Part shown: positions 52,172 to 62,999 of the stretch, in pieces
Position numbering within the stretch: position 1 is the stretch's first letter
How the letters are laid out: every line of letters begins with the position of its first letter
Origin: Pectinophora gossypiella
Lineage: Eukaryota; Arthropoda; Insecta; Lepidoptera; Gelechiidae
Length of the DNA stretch: 64,000 nucleotides
Direction: 5' to 3'
NCBI RefSeq assembly: GCF_024362695.1
Contig: NC_065431.1
Location: forward strand, 5,276,624-5,340,623
Notes under the pieces: generated by a model
What the model saw: only the letters and a program-made list of their open reading frames with translations
Database searches by the model: none
Told to the model about the DNA's origin: nothing
Made by a program: the position numbers and the translations under genes

Positions 52172-53750
52172 CGTGATTTTACCAGTTTAATTGTATAATG
52201 ACACAACTATATCGCGGTAAACGTGACCACAAATACTTTTCTCAAAGTTTTTCCTCCCAAAATGATGATAAATTCGGAATTTTTGAATAAAGGAAAAGGA
52301 AATTGGTCGACAATCCACTTCCGCGTGCGCCAAAACGAGGAACCATGGAGAAACAATAGACTATGTTCTAGTTTTTTCTAATTCCTCGCCTATCAATAGT
52401 GATAAACAACAAAAATTCCATACAGCCAAAAAAATGTTGCCAGTTAAAAGTTTTTACCTCGTTTTGTGGGTAGTGTGAGTCGCATGAGCTGTTATCCTCA
52501 ATACATACCTTAATTTATTGTTGCGGTTTGATTACGTTTTAATAACTTGAGTGTGTATTAGTTATTTTGAATTGTACATTATATTAAGAATTTTGTTATT
52601 TACTATAATTTTAAATTATAAGATGGAGTTTTTATTTTTTTTATTACAAAACCTATGCTGCGAATGCGTTTGTTGCTTTTGAATTTTGGATAACATTTTA
52701 AGTTATTGTAAACAACCGGGAGAAATATGTTTTTAGTATGGTATGCCATTAGTGTTGCTACAGTTTATAGTAGGTAATTTTTTTTGTACTGGCAACTAAT
52801 GACGCGGATGTAAAAAAAACAAATGTCATACTAAACTTGTCTATAGAATTTCATTCATGTCCTATCTAATCTATGGCCGCAGGCAAATTAAAAATCGCTT
52901 GTGTAGCGCTCTCGTGCGCGCTGCGCGTTGTTTTACTCCGCAAAAACTGTTTCCAAATAAATATGACCACGATTTGATTATGGCAGTTACGTTTTGTGTT
53001 TCCGGGACTTAATGAACAGCACGAGTATTGAAGCAATGTAGTTAAATCGTAGTTTCATTCAATTTCTCGCTTCGCCCACCGCTCGCTTTATTGTGTACTC
53101 AATACATCTGTCTATACATAATTTATAAACCTCTATAAAAAGGATTTACTATCGCCGCGAGTGATGCAAGCCGCCCGAGTCAAAGATGAACTGTGTAGTG
53201 ACTAAAATAGACTGCCCATCTTCACTACCCCATTCATATTTAATGGAATTTATAGCACAAAATGGACGTGAAAGGTTGTAATCGTGGGTGTGATGTGAAG
53301 TGACCACTTTATTTAGTTTTGTTTCATTGATTTTGTGTTGCATCAACATTGTTGAGACAGCATTTAGTTCTGTGTATGATTGATTACATCTCCAGTGCCA
53401 TGGTGGAAAAAGTAAGTTTAAAAAAACTAGTTTCATTTATCGTTCTGTTTTTAAAAGCTTGTTAGTAATTCTATTCAGCCTCCCAAGGCTCACATCTGTC
53501 GCCAATATGTTTAATTATGAGTCATACATACTGGCCAGTGTTTTTTTGCAGCATGTTTTTTGTTTATGATTGTATCATACATACAACACATACATACACA
53601 CATGTATACATAATGTCATACATATGTGATAATTCGCGCGGTTTGTTTTTAATTAGCATAAATTAACATGAACTGAGAGAGGCAAAATAAAGTTAATTTA
53701 ACCCCTTCTTCATCACACTTTGTCAAGTATACCATACAATACAATACAAA
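52172..53750. other. Ets97D upstream region, no gene recognised
   Basis: The first about 150 bp presumably hold the Ets97D 5'UTR and promoter; no TATA box is evident at a usual distance. The remainder is AT-rich with a CpG-rich patch at 52900-52930 (tagcgctctcgtgcgcgctg) and no matches to other parts of the window. Confidence 0.4.
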
Positions 53751-54560
53751 TACACTTTATTGCACCAAAAAAAAAAGAAACAATTACAAAAAAGACTCTA
53801 CCCCCTCTGTATCTACTATTCTATTTATTAAATATTTTATTAATGAATTAACAGCTTAACATGTCATTTGAAGCATAGGGTCTTATTTTTCAGACAATCA
53901 GGTGATTTCGGCCTGCAATGTTCTGACCAAACCACAGACAGTCTGACAAAGTGTTTTTTTCTTAGACTTTTTTTCCCACTAGGAATCAAACCCTGGACCT
54001 ATGAATAGTGATACCAATGCTCAACCACTGGACCATGTAGGTTGTAAGAGTGGATAAAAATAATGATACCTATATATATCCAGCTGTTTATTTTCCAGGA
54101 CATTTTATAAATCCTGTAGGATTGACTTTTCCATAATGATGTACGAAATGCTGAAATCTCCATTATACTTCTTAAAAAAATATAATTCTCATAAAAAAGA
54201 AACAAAACACTAACAAATTTTTGTTCAACAAAACAAGAGTTTCATTAGGTACCTATATTTAAATTTGAATTTGGAACATTAACATGAAAAATTTTGCAAT
54301 GCTTATAAAAAATTGAAAATAAAAGTCTATTTAACACAAAAATTCATAAACATAAATCATTTTCATTCAACTACAATTGTAAAAAGAAAAAAATAATAAT
54401 TAAAATATGTTTGTAGGTAGGTATGTTTGTTTTTTGTGTTTTTTATTCCTTAATATTTTTCCTATAATCCATATGAAAAATGAACTTGTGAGGTTTATTT
54501 ATTGTCATGTATATGCCATGTTAGGCATCCACCTGGTAGATTGTATACAAAACATTGAAA
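53750..54560. repeat. LINE tail, SINE A remnant and AT-rich DNA
   Basis: 53740-53775 (caaatacactttattgcacc) looks like a reversed retroelement tail. 53890-54045 is an eroded, reversed SINE A (aatcaaaccctggacctatg..ccactggacc). 54060-54560 is AT-rich; no feature seen. Confidence 0.45.
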
Positions 54561-54970
54561 TTCGGCATTCAGAATTGCTAGGCTTAAGTGGAGATGGGTA
54601 GGACACTTGGCAAGACGGGAAGACAACAGATGGACTAAAGCTGTTACTGAATGGTGGCCAAGGGATGGTCAGATGACATTGTGAAGTACGCCGTAAAGCA
54701 ATGGATGAGACTCGCACAGGACCGGAAAGGATGGTGTGAAAGAGAGGAAGCTTACACCCAGCAGGGGTGGACACAGGCTGAGTAGATTAATAGCAAAAAA
54801 CAGTAAAAAAAAAAGTACCATGGGAAATGCTACCCATGCATGCAGCATGGCTTTTAAATTAGTGTCGATGAGATACATAGGACTTCATATAAAAAGTAGC
54901 TGCAAGCTAAGTTTGTAATGTTTTTTTTAGTTATGGCTCTGCCAACCCCATTAGTGATTATATATATTTA
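54560..54970. mobile_element. RTE-like LINE C-terminal relic and family F
   Basis: 54560-54785 (+) encodes, with a frameshift, the RTE-type C-terminus (LKWRWVGHLARR then TEWWPRDGQ; further RLAQDRKGWCEREEAYTQQG). 54880-54970 is family F in reverse. The nearest relatives in this window are 14200-14842 and 58418-58850. Confidence 0.65.
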
Positions 54971-55034
54971 ATATATGTACGAATATTAACGCATAATTAT
55001 GAACAACTACGTTGGTGCCTCACCCAGCAGGGTC

Positions 55035-55215
55035 CACATAATACCAGCGTCGTGGTTCACGCCGCGACTTGTGCTGAGTGAGGCCCTTTTATCTCAGGAT
55101 GTCCACCACCACCTTTATGGTCATTCTAATCAACATCCTCGATGCTTTTTGTTATTGTTTTTTAAGTGATGTTATTGTCTTGTTTTTGTGTGTGGCGTCC
55201 TTTTATAATAAACAT
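55035..55215. repeat. Dispersed repeat shared with 27228-27500
   Basis: ccagcgtcgtggttcacgcc, ttgtgctgagtgaggccctt, then ttttataataaac-type end. Probably a LINE 3' region; it ends near a tctattctatta run. Confidence 0.6.
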
Positions 55216-55257
55216 TTTCTATTCTATTATGACTATGAGTTTATGTATGTATGTACC

Positions 55258-55692
55258 AGGGGTGTTATGGATATGACATTTCGGATACGGATTTATGAAT
55301 GATTATTATACCGGATACGGTTACGGATACAGATAATAAATTATTTCGGATTATCCATTAGTTTCGGATAATTTCGGTTACGGATATTATTTTTTAACGA
55401 ATTTCAAAAGTAAAATACAAATAGGTAATAAAGTGGTTTTATTTATAGCGACAAGTTATGTATGTTATGACGATAAAAGAAGAAAAAACAAACAATGCGC
55501 GCGGCTTGTGTGTCGGCATTGGCAGCGGCCAGCCGATCCAAACAAGTTGTCATAACGTGTCTCAATTAGGCTCCGCCCCTATCCGATATTATCCGAAACT
55601 TTTTTTCGGATTCGGTTACGGTTACGGATGATTTTTTATATCGGATCTCCGATAGTTTCGGTTACCGTTACGGAGCTCCCAACATCCCTGGT
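55258..55692. mobile_element. hAT-like non-autonomous element, uninterrupted copy
   Basis: Left end caggggtgttatggatatga, right end aacatccctgg, with inner inverted families of cggatacggttacggat. The uninterrupted relative of 30600-31395. The superfamily is inferred from the CAGGG-type termini. Confidence 0.65.
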
Positions 55693-55941
55693 GTACACAT
55701 CTTATCTGGTACAGATTCCTAAGAGATAGCGTCAGAGAAATGTAGATATTAACTATACAGTGTAATTGTACAAATATGCATGACCTTTCCAAGTGATAAG
55801 GGTTGAATCATATCAGTTTTATGTTTTCAATACTAATACCAAGTGTGGCAAGTTGTCTTCCTGTAGACAAAGCATGTCGCGCGTGTTATGTGGGCAATAT
55901 ATAAACACAATTATATACTTTCATCATCACTAATTTGAGAG

Positions 55942-56330
55942 CCATTGGTGCTAATTCCTGTAAATACCATCTAATTTTATTTTAAGTTATACTTGTCATT
56001 TTCTTATCTGCCGAAAAGGAAAGGGACGGGTAATCGACAAGCATAAAATTTACGGAACACACGTCAATTTTAAGCACAAATATAAAACAACCGTCTAAAA
56101 ATTTTACATTGGCCAATAACCCTATAGAATTAAGTTGACAGCTCACGTCTAACGGTTGGCGAGCGAGCGAGATACCTTTTGATTCGCCCGGATCATTCAT
56201 TTATTTACTCATTCTTCCTAAAATTAAGAGTTTCAATCATCCGTCCCTTTCCTTTTCGGCGGATAAGAAAATGACAGGTATAACTTAAAGTTAAATTAGG
56301 AGGAGTCTGCAGGAATCGGCGCCATCGGTG
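55942..56330. mobile_element. MITE family H, full length
   Basis: ttggtgctaattcctgtaaa at the left to gcaggaatcggcgcca at the right, with long imperfect terminal inverted repeats. Confidence 0.85.
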
Positions 56331-56339
56331 TAGCATTGC

Positions 56340-57160
56340 TATGCTACTTTTTAGGGAAAAATAAAGCAGTGGTTTCCCTCTTGCCTTCCGCCACGCAGTA
56401 TTCTGTCTGACGCGAGTGGGATGGCGCCCAGAGTAGTCTTATTTCAAAGCTGTACTAGGACTCCCGTCAAAACAAAAAAGTATTACTCAAGGAGATTCGC
56501 CCAATCCCGTCAATCTCGAATGGGTTCTGGGGAGTGAGAGAAAGAGTTATTAGTTCATCTCAAGTGCAGTTTTCACTAACACAGTTGTCTCGACCATTAT
56601 AGACGGCGCTACGGCTCACCTATCACGTTGGTCTAACAGAAAGCTCGGTGAGGCGTGGGTACTTAGTTCATCTTGCGATGGATATTTTCATTATGCGCAC
56701 TGTTAGGGAATTCTATGCCGTCTTCTGTATTTCCGAGTGCATATAACCCGGGTGCTTTCAAGGCCAGAGTGAACAGGCACCTTCTGGGCGAGCTCCTTAG
56801 GCCTCGTCAGTGCCTTAGGCAAGTCTGGGGCCAAGAGCAAACCCATCAAAGGTAAAAAGAAAAAAAATATAGATACCCCTGACTACCCCAATTGGGATAT
56901 AGTCGTGAGCTTATGATGCTTATTTGTTGTGCGGGTTACATGTGATTTTCTCATACTCAATGTTGTAACAGACATTAAGGTCAAAGATAGTCTGGTTAGG
57001 TCATTATGAATTGTTTAACTATGTTAGTTTAACATAATTAATTATGTAATCGTGAGAAATATCATGTACCCTCCTTACAACCCTGTCGCACTAACATATT
57101 TGTAGTTTAGTGAGACTTGCAGTTCAATTTGTCGAAAAAGTTAATGTGACATGGTAGTAA
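56340..57160. repeat. Family P, family G, LINE C-terminal fragment, MITE M
   Basis: 56340-56470 is family P. 56535-56690 is family G. 56680-56870 (+) is a LINE end reading PSSVFPSAYNPGAFKARVNR, then HLLGELLRPRQCLRQVWGQ, stop at 56853; it matches the minus-strand LINE at 13305-13580. 57050-57160 is an incomplete MITE M. Confidence 0.7.
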
Positions 57161-57254
57161 TGACGGACTTCCCACGCTACCATTTCTTCAAACGTTTCGT
57201 CGATCTTGTGACGGTAGCGAAATAGTTTTTTCACTTTATGTTCGTGTGATGGTA

Positions 57255-57595
57255 CGTTTCGCGATCCCGACGACCCGATTACTCTAGCCATAGAGGCAGC
57301 CAATCAGCTCGCGACACCAAACACTTCAGGACCCCGATACCGACCCCGCCGGCGTGGTTGACAACATCCCTTAATCAGTGCTTATCGCTATCGTACCACT
57401 AGGGTCGATTAATTCTTTCAAATAATTTTCCTCTCAGACGACACCCTGAGCCGAAATTCGCGCCCAACTGGGCACCCTCAGGCCTGTTGTCTTAAACGTT
57501 GTACCGGGTGAGAGCCTTCAGCGCTCCCCATTTGTCCGGCCAAATAGTTAATGCCATCTGCGGCAAATCTACAATAAGTCACGTCAAAAAAAAAA
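57255..57595 (+). mobile_element. SINE-like family E, full length
   Basis: From gatcccgacgacccgattac to aatctacaataagtcacgtc followed by an A-run; the most complete copy in the window. 57595-57960 is unassigned. Confidence 0.8.
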
Positions 57596-58417
57596 GTTTC
57601 GCAAGGCACATATTTTGCCTAACATGTGGTGTTTGTAAACTTAGGGTTTGTATAGATAGAAGCTTGGCTCTACATGAGATCTGATAACTTTTTGGACATT
57701 GCGATCGGTATGAGAGCCATGTGAGAGCCAGTGGCGGGCGGTGCAAGCGATCTAAATCTACCAAGACTGGTCCAACCTGGCCGCAAACTAACTTCATCGG
57801 GTTGGATTGCGGCCACATAAAACTCATATCTTGTGGCCGTAAAGAACACTTTAAAAAGATTTAAACAGGTAAATTTCGGTGGCCGTAATCTGATCGATTA
57901 TTTTTTGTATTTTAAAGGGCGAAGAGGTCTCGTACCAGCTAAATATTTTGCTATGGCCGCCACTGGTAGTAGCCCAGTTGGTAGAACGCTTGCCTCTCAC
58001 TTTGAGGTCGCAGGTTCAATCCAGCACACGCCTAAACCAATGATTGTCGAATTTGTTTTCGAATTCATGTTTGGATCGTGAATGGTTGAGTGCTTAGCGG
58101 TGAAGGAAAACATCATGAGGAAACATTCCCGAGAAATGCGTTTTCGGAGGTATGTGACATAATCTGTATTGGGCTGGTTGTCCCTTCGCGGGTTGGAAGG
58201 TCAGACAGGCAGTCGCTTCTGTAAAAAACCGGACCTGTCAAATCTTCAGGTTAGGTAAGCGGACCCTGTGAAGAACGGGATAATGTTAGTGATGATGATC
58301 GATATGATCTCGTCTTGGAAACATTTTACATGAAAATGTTTTTGGTCGGTTTGTTATTTTCCACAAATTGTGTTAATTATGACAGCACTTGAACTGTTAA
58401 TTATCATAATTATTACA

Positions 58418-58850
58418 TGAGATAGATATAGATAGATAGATATAGCCTTTATTATGGACTTATTGTAACAATTTTTTATTTTTTTTAGCTTATACATTTA
58501 TACATAATATTAAAAAAGAAAAAAGATGTGTTTAATTATGCTCTTCGTCCATTTGTCTTTTGACAAAGGCCTCCTCCAGCTCTTTCCACTTATCCCTGTC
58601 TCTCGCCAGCCTTCTCCACATATTTCCTGCTGTATTTTTTATCTCTTCTTCCCATCTCTTAATTGGTCTTCCTCTCTTTCTTGTTCCGTATCTGGGGTAC
58701 CACTCGGTTACGTCTTTTGTCCATTTCTCAATTTTTTCTCGCATCATATGTCCAGTCCAACGCCATTTGATTTTTCTTATGTGTTCTGTTATGTCTTTGA
58801 CCTTCGTCTTTTTCCTTATATCGGTCAGTCTCACTCTGTCTTTTTATTAC
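58418..58850 (-). mobile_element. 5'-truncated RTE-type LINE with 10-bp target duplication
   Basis: Minus-strand frame 58845-58532 reads RLTDIRKKTKVKDITEHI, IKWRWTGHMMREKIEKW, then TEWYPRYGTRKRGRPIKRW, ending at a stop. Its 3' end has a gata/tagatagatata repeat (58420-58442). Flanked by aattattaca at 58408-58417 and 58851-58860. The empty site is seen in the duplicate near 44420. Confidence 0.88.
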
Positions 58851-58930
58851 AATTATTACATAAACATAATGAAAATGAAAGTGTGGGATCAACGCAGTAA
58901 AAGCATACATTGTTTTTGGTCACATTACAT

Positions 58931-59083
58931 GTTCAGTCATAAGCAATATCATGTACCCACTTTAGAACCCTGTCGCACTAACATATTTGACATTTAATGA
59001 GACTTACGGTTTAATTTGTCAAAAAAGTTAATGTGACATGGTTTCAAAGTGTATACATATTAATACTCGTGACCGTACGATAA
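58931..59083. mobile_element. MITE M, TA-targeting
   Basis: cagtcataagcaatatcatg to actcgtgaccg. The duplicate at 44345-44355 provides the empty site (atgtacgataag), showing insertion at TA. Imperfect terminal inverted repeats CAGTCATRAGCAAT / CGGTCACGAGCATT. Confidence 0.8.
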
Positions 59084-59284
59084 GTTGCAAAAGTCCAGTC
59101 AGTTTCTTGCAATGTAATAAAACTGGTTGCACTTAAGACCTCCTGGTTACATGTTTCTGTTATAGACCGAAAACACCTACAAAAACATACATTTTATAAT
59201 TATGACAACTAATGGTTTATAATTTCACCACTGTTTAGAAATAATTCGCTAGGCTCAGTGACTGCACTTTTGCTCTTTGATTGT

Positions 59285-59645
59285 AGGTAACATAGTTACA
59301 CTTTGAATCGTCAATTTTTACATAACGAACGTCTCATCCGCCTAAAACTACTGCAGCTTCTCACTACCTGTATAGCTGGGGAAAAGAAGCTGCAAGAAAA
59401 ACCTCGGCACAGGGCCCTAGACGTTCTTAAAAAAAATAAAAAAATAAGCATAAAATATTGTTATACAATTGATTAATTTAGCTGCTTAATGTCAGTTCTC
59501 AGACAGTTAATCCCATGCATTCATATCTTCTAAATGATCACTAACTTTATAATAACCTATTATGCTCCATACCCCCTTTCGGTTGATTGAGGGGAGGCCT
59601 GTGCCCAGCAGTGGGACGTATATATATAGGCTGTTTATGTATGTA
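59285..59645. repeat. LINE 3' end and SINE D end
   Basis: 59285-59560 is the LINE 3' region (gtctcatccgcctaaaacta; aaaagaagctgcaagaaaaa; A-run) in reverse, without its attcaaaaatat terminus. 59565-59645 is the terminal part of SINE D (+). Confidence 0.75.
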
Positions 59646-59769
59646 CGCATGTATTTGTCGTATTATACTATTTCTGGATACCCTAACAAGGTAGAGACGT
59701 GGTTTTAAGCGTGCACATGATGTGAATATTAAGTACATTATCAGTGTCAATAAAATTAACTTCCTAGGC

Positions 59770-60180
59770 AGCGATGTTTCCCGGGAATGTTCCCAAAGTG
59801 GGAATGTTCCCGGCTTTAAAAAGGCGCGAAACTTTGTAAAAAGTACTTTATTACTTAACCTTTAGGCAGATAAGACCTGTGCCCTGTTTATCAAAACTTC
59901 CAAGTCTACACGTTCACAAGCTACAAGTTACTCACAAGTACAGTCATTTAGGACTCTGTCGCACTAACATATTTGACATTTAGTGAGACTTACCAGTTCA
60001 ATTTGTCAAAAAAGTTAATGTGACATGGTACCAAAGTGTATGTACATATTAATGCTCGTGATCGTACGTGTAAATTACGTTTATCAAAAATAGATTGTAT
60101 ATAATAGTTTTTGTGTGTATAGAAGTTTTTAACACGGGAATATTCCCACTTTGGGAAAATTCCCGGGGATTGTAAATCAC
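59770..60180. mobile_element. Inverted-repeat element with MITE M inserted
   Basis: Left end cccgggaatgttcccaaagt, right end actttgggaaaattcccggg. Between the arms, a MITE M (59943-60068) sits in a TA (aagtacagtca .. gatcgtacgtg). Confidence 0.7.
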
Positions 60181-61000
60181 TGTTCCTAGGTCGTTCAGGC
60201 TTCCTGTCCTCATAAATCACGATAACTATGGAGCTGAGGTCTCAAGATAAAGAGTCATTGGCCGTGGTAGGTATATTATTGAACATATTATTACGTGTAA
60301 ACTGTCAATTTATTATTTACTGACGACCCGCCGGCTTCATCACATCACTAATTTAAGAGCCACTGAAACACTAGATTTTTACTACCTAACGGAGAAGGTA
60401 GGTGTAATAGGAAATGGTGTTATGAAAATACAGATATGTTTCAGAAAATTTATAAAGTGGTGTTTACCTGAAGGGCACAGCTAGATGTTATAGACCGGTG
60501 AGCATGAGACAAAGAAAACTCCCTTTGAATCCGTACAATGTATATTCTTATAACATTTAATTAACAAGTACAACCATAGGTAGGTGAACACCCTATGGAG
60601 GGAGACAGGTCGCGCTTTGGTCCGTCAGGTTAATTGTCACTCCATTACAACCATGGGATATCACTATGTTTAAAACACTGTCCGTACACCTGTAGGCACC
60701 TCACTTACTCGAGGACCTCCAACTATCAGGCCTACCTGAGGCGTTCCGGAATACCGTACAGGTGATGAGTTGAGGCCGGCTCAGGCCAGGGCGTGCTGGA
60801 CGATGGCGGCGCAGCGGGCCAACTGTTACGCAGCTGGCGGGCTGCACGTCCACCGGTCAACCTCGCAGTCCTTCACCGGGCCTTATCCGGAGTGTTGACA
60901 AAAGGCGAGGCGCGGCACATCCACATGCGCGCCGCACAAAGAAAAGCTTCGACGTGCAAACAACCAAGGCAAGCTCCGCCGTAATGAAGCTTGAAATAAC
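60180..61000. other. Unassigned region with GC-rich block
   Basis: 60780-60985 is GC-rich and open for 63 codons on +, reading MLDDGGAAGQLLRSWRAARP; no family recognised and low complexity in part. The rest shows no matches inside the window. Confidence 0.3.
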
Positions 61001-61199
61001 TTGCAAACGCAGAAGAAAACAGCAGGAATCTTCATTCACAAAACATTGTTGAAATCATCTGATCCAATCATAAACTTCTTCTTACATTAAAACTTGCAAA
61101 ACGTTAGAAAATTAAAACGTTAAAACTTTAAAGAAAAAACAACCCCATAGGTTCATCCGGGATAGTTGGGCATCGCTCGGATGAAACCTAAACCCACCC

Positions 61200-61731
61200 A
61201 CTGGACCTTTGGCGATGGGATTTCAGTGATGTTGCATCTCGGTTAAGCTGTTTATTTAAATCGAGACATCGGCTCTTGATGTCGCCGATAAATCGTGGCT
61301 TTTAATTTGCCCACATTATTGTTACGGCAGTGGAGTCTCCGGCGCTCTCGCGACGTCCCCACTTTCCAAAACCTGTCTCAGCTCAGCCAGCTGTCAGTCT
61401 CACACAAGAAGCACGAACAAAGTTGCCAAACTAGAAAAAATCTACCAAACCATAAATTCGCCGAATCAACGACAACAATCGATCGACTTGTTTGATCCAA
61501 AACCTAAATAAAATATAATATAATTTCAATAAATGTTGCAGATAATTAATATACCAAATTTTGAAAAAATAAAATAATCAAAAATATTCGGGCCCATCGA
61601 TAACCCTGCAGCGCCATCTGTGATTTCCTGCGGGTAAAATATAAAAACAATGTTATATCGCCAGAAACCACAAGATGTCGCTGCAAGGCTCGTTGGTCCG
61701 AAATGCTTCGTTACAATACCCCCCTCCCCAC
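61200..61731 (-). mobile_element. Possible LTR with polypurine tract
   Basis: On the minus strand a purine run (tggggaggggggta, 61731-61718) is followed by TGTAACGAAGC at 61715, the layout of a polypurine tract and LTR start. An AATAAA lies near 61255 on the minus strand. The matching 5' LTR is not seen in the window, so this stays tentative. 61730-62150 carries a hairpin pair tgcttcgttac / gtaacgaagca. Confidence 0.35.
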
Positions 61732-62553
61732 GAGAGGTTTCGAACTGGGTGAGAAACACGGCTGCCCTCAGCCATAGAGCCTGGAGCGCACAACCAGTCT
61801 AAATTTTATCAAATTTAAAAAAAAAAAATCTGTCACAGAAGACGAGACAACAACAATTTATAAAAAAAAACGTAACGAAGCACAAACACCAACATCTAAA
61901 CGGCACGACCCTAAGCACAACAATTACCCCGACCTGTTATTCTTCACCATTCATTGATCACCTTTCACTTCTTTCATATAGTAGCACCCAGTATCCATTT
62001 CACTGGATGTTACCCACATTCATACCCCTGATGAGCTGACGACTCTCATAGTGTCACTCGATACCCCTATTCTAAAGACAAAGACAAAAAACAAAACAAC
62101 AGTTGCTAGAGGCTTATTTAAGGAGTCACTACCCGCTCCGTCGAAAGACAAAAAAAAAAATAGTCAACCTAATGAGGTTTCCTATCTAAAAATTAATTCC
62201 TAACAAATGGCTACTATAATGCCTAAAAAAAAAATGTTGACACGAGCAACGTAAAAACTATTTTAAATAGTTGGCTATAATCGCCTATACAAAAAAAACA
62301 TAAAAATATGAAACGCTAAAGTGGGCGTTCATAAAAACGCTGCGTTGCAGACGCTAGTGTGTATGGGCCTTATCAGCGCACCATAAACACACTAAAAAAA
62401 AAAAAACATTAAACATAAACAACATAAAACATTTAATGGTAAATATAGTTATTTTAAAATCAAAAGACTTAATTGATAGTCTTTAACTACATAAATAAAA
62501 CGTGTTTGTTATAACTAGGCCACTTACGACACAAGTAAACACACCAATTTTTT

Positions 62554-62982
62554 CTAAATGTTATTGAATGCTAACCTTGAAAAGGAAAAATTCTCCAATG
62601 AGTGACCGCAAGCATTAAGATTCCCAATTTGCTTCGATTGGATGTCCCTATCGACAAACTCCGTGCATACTACACGCTCAAGACGGTGATGAAGATGATT
62701 ATACAAAGCCCTAGCACGCATAAGGTGATGACGGTCCCTAGACTTCGCTGCTAAATCAAGTTTTGCCTGCAGCTCCTTCAGCTTTTCGGTGATAATTGGG
62801 AATTCGGCCTGTGGCTTCCGCTCATCGTCCAGTATTTCATCCGGAGAGATACCTGTGATCAACTCCCTAAGCTGTTTCTTCATTTTGAGAACAGTATCAG
62901 CTGGTGCTTCAGCACGAATACTCACTCCATAAACCAACTCATCACGGAGCAGTGATTGTAAACAAACAGTTTGGATATCCAT
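62554..62982 (-). CDS. Gag-like protein fragment of an LTR retrotransposon
   Basis: 142-codon frame beginning MDIQTVCLQSLLRDELVYGV and continuing VSIRAEAPADTVLKMKKQL and KLKELQAKLDLAAKSRDRHH, then LYNHLHHRLERV. The pattern (ELxYxVxIRxExPxxTV followed by a helical segment with H/R-rich LYNHLxxRL) is one I associate with gag N-termini of insect LTR elements. No capsid, zinc knuckle or pol follows before the putative polypurine tract at 61731. It could also be a domesticated gag gene. The start at 62982 is the first ATG. Confidence 0.45.
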   Translation of the reverse strand: MDIQTVCLQSLLRDELVYGVSIRAEAPADTVLKMKKQLRELITGISPDEILDDERKPQAEFPIITEKLKELQAKLDLAAKSRDRHHLMRARALYNHLHHRLERVVCTEFVDRDIQSKQIGNLNACGHSLENFSFSRLAFNNI

Positions 62983-62999
62983 GGTTGTGTCTTAGTTAT

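Larger units (their letters stand above)
57965..59285. repeat. Inverted duplicate of 44110-44740, with insertions
   Basis: Begins with a full SINE B (57965-58300) and continues with the unique sequence shared with 44110-44525. Interrupted by an RTE LINE (58418-58850) and a MITE M (58931-59083). Ends at 59285, where a LINE 3' end begins. Confidence 0.85.

Noticed and set aside
53149..53436. 95-codon minus-strand frame upstream of Ets97D
   Set aside because: The translation looks somewhat protein-like (FCAINSIKYEWGSEDGQSI), but there are no convincing splice sites, start context or recognisable family, and the region is AT-rich enough for chance frames.
60793..60984. 63-codon GC-rich frame as a gene
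   Set aside because: Short, arginine/alanine-rich as expected for any GC-rich frame, with no motif or neighbour supporting it.
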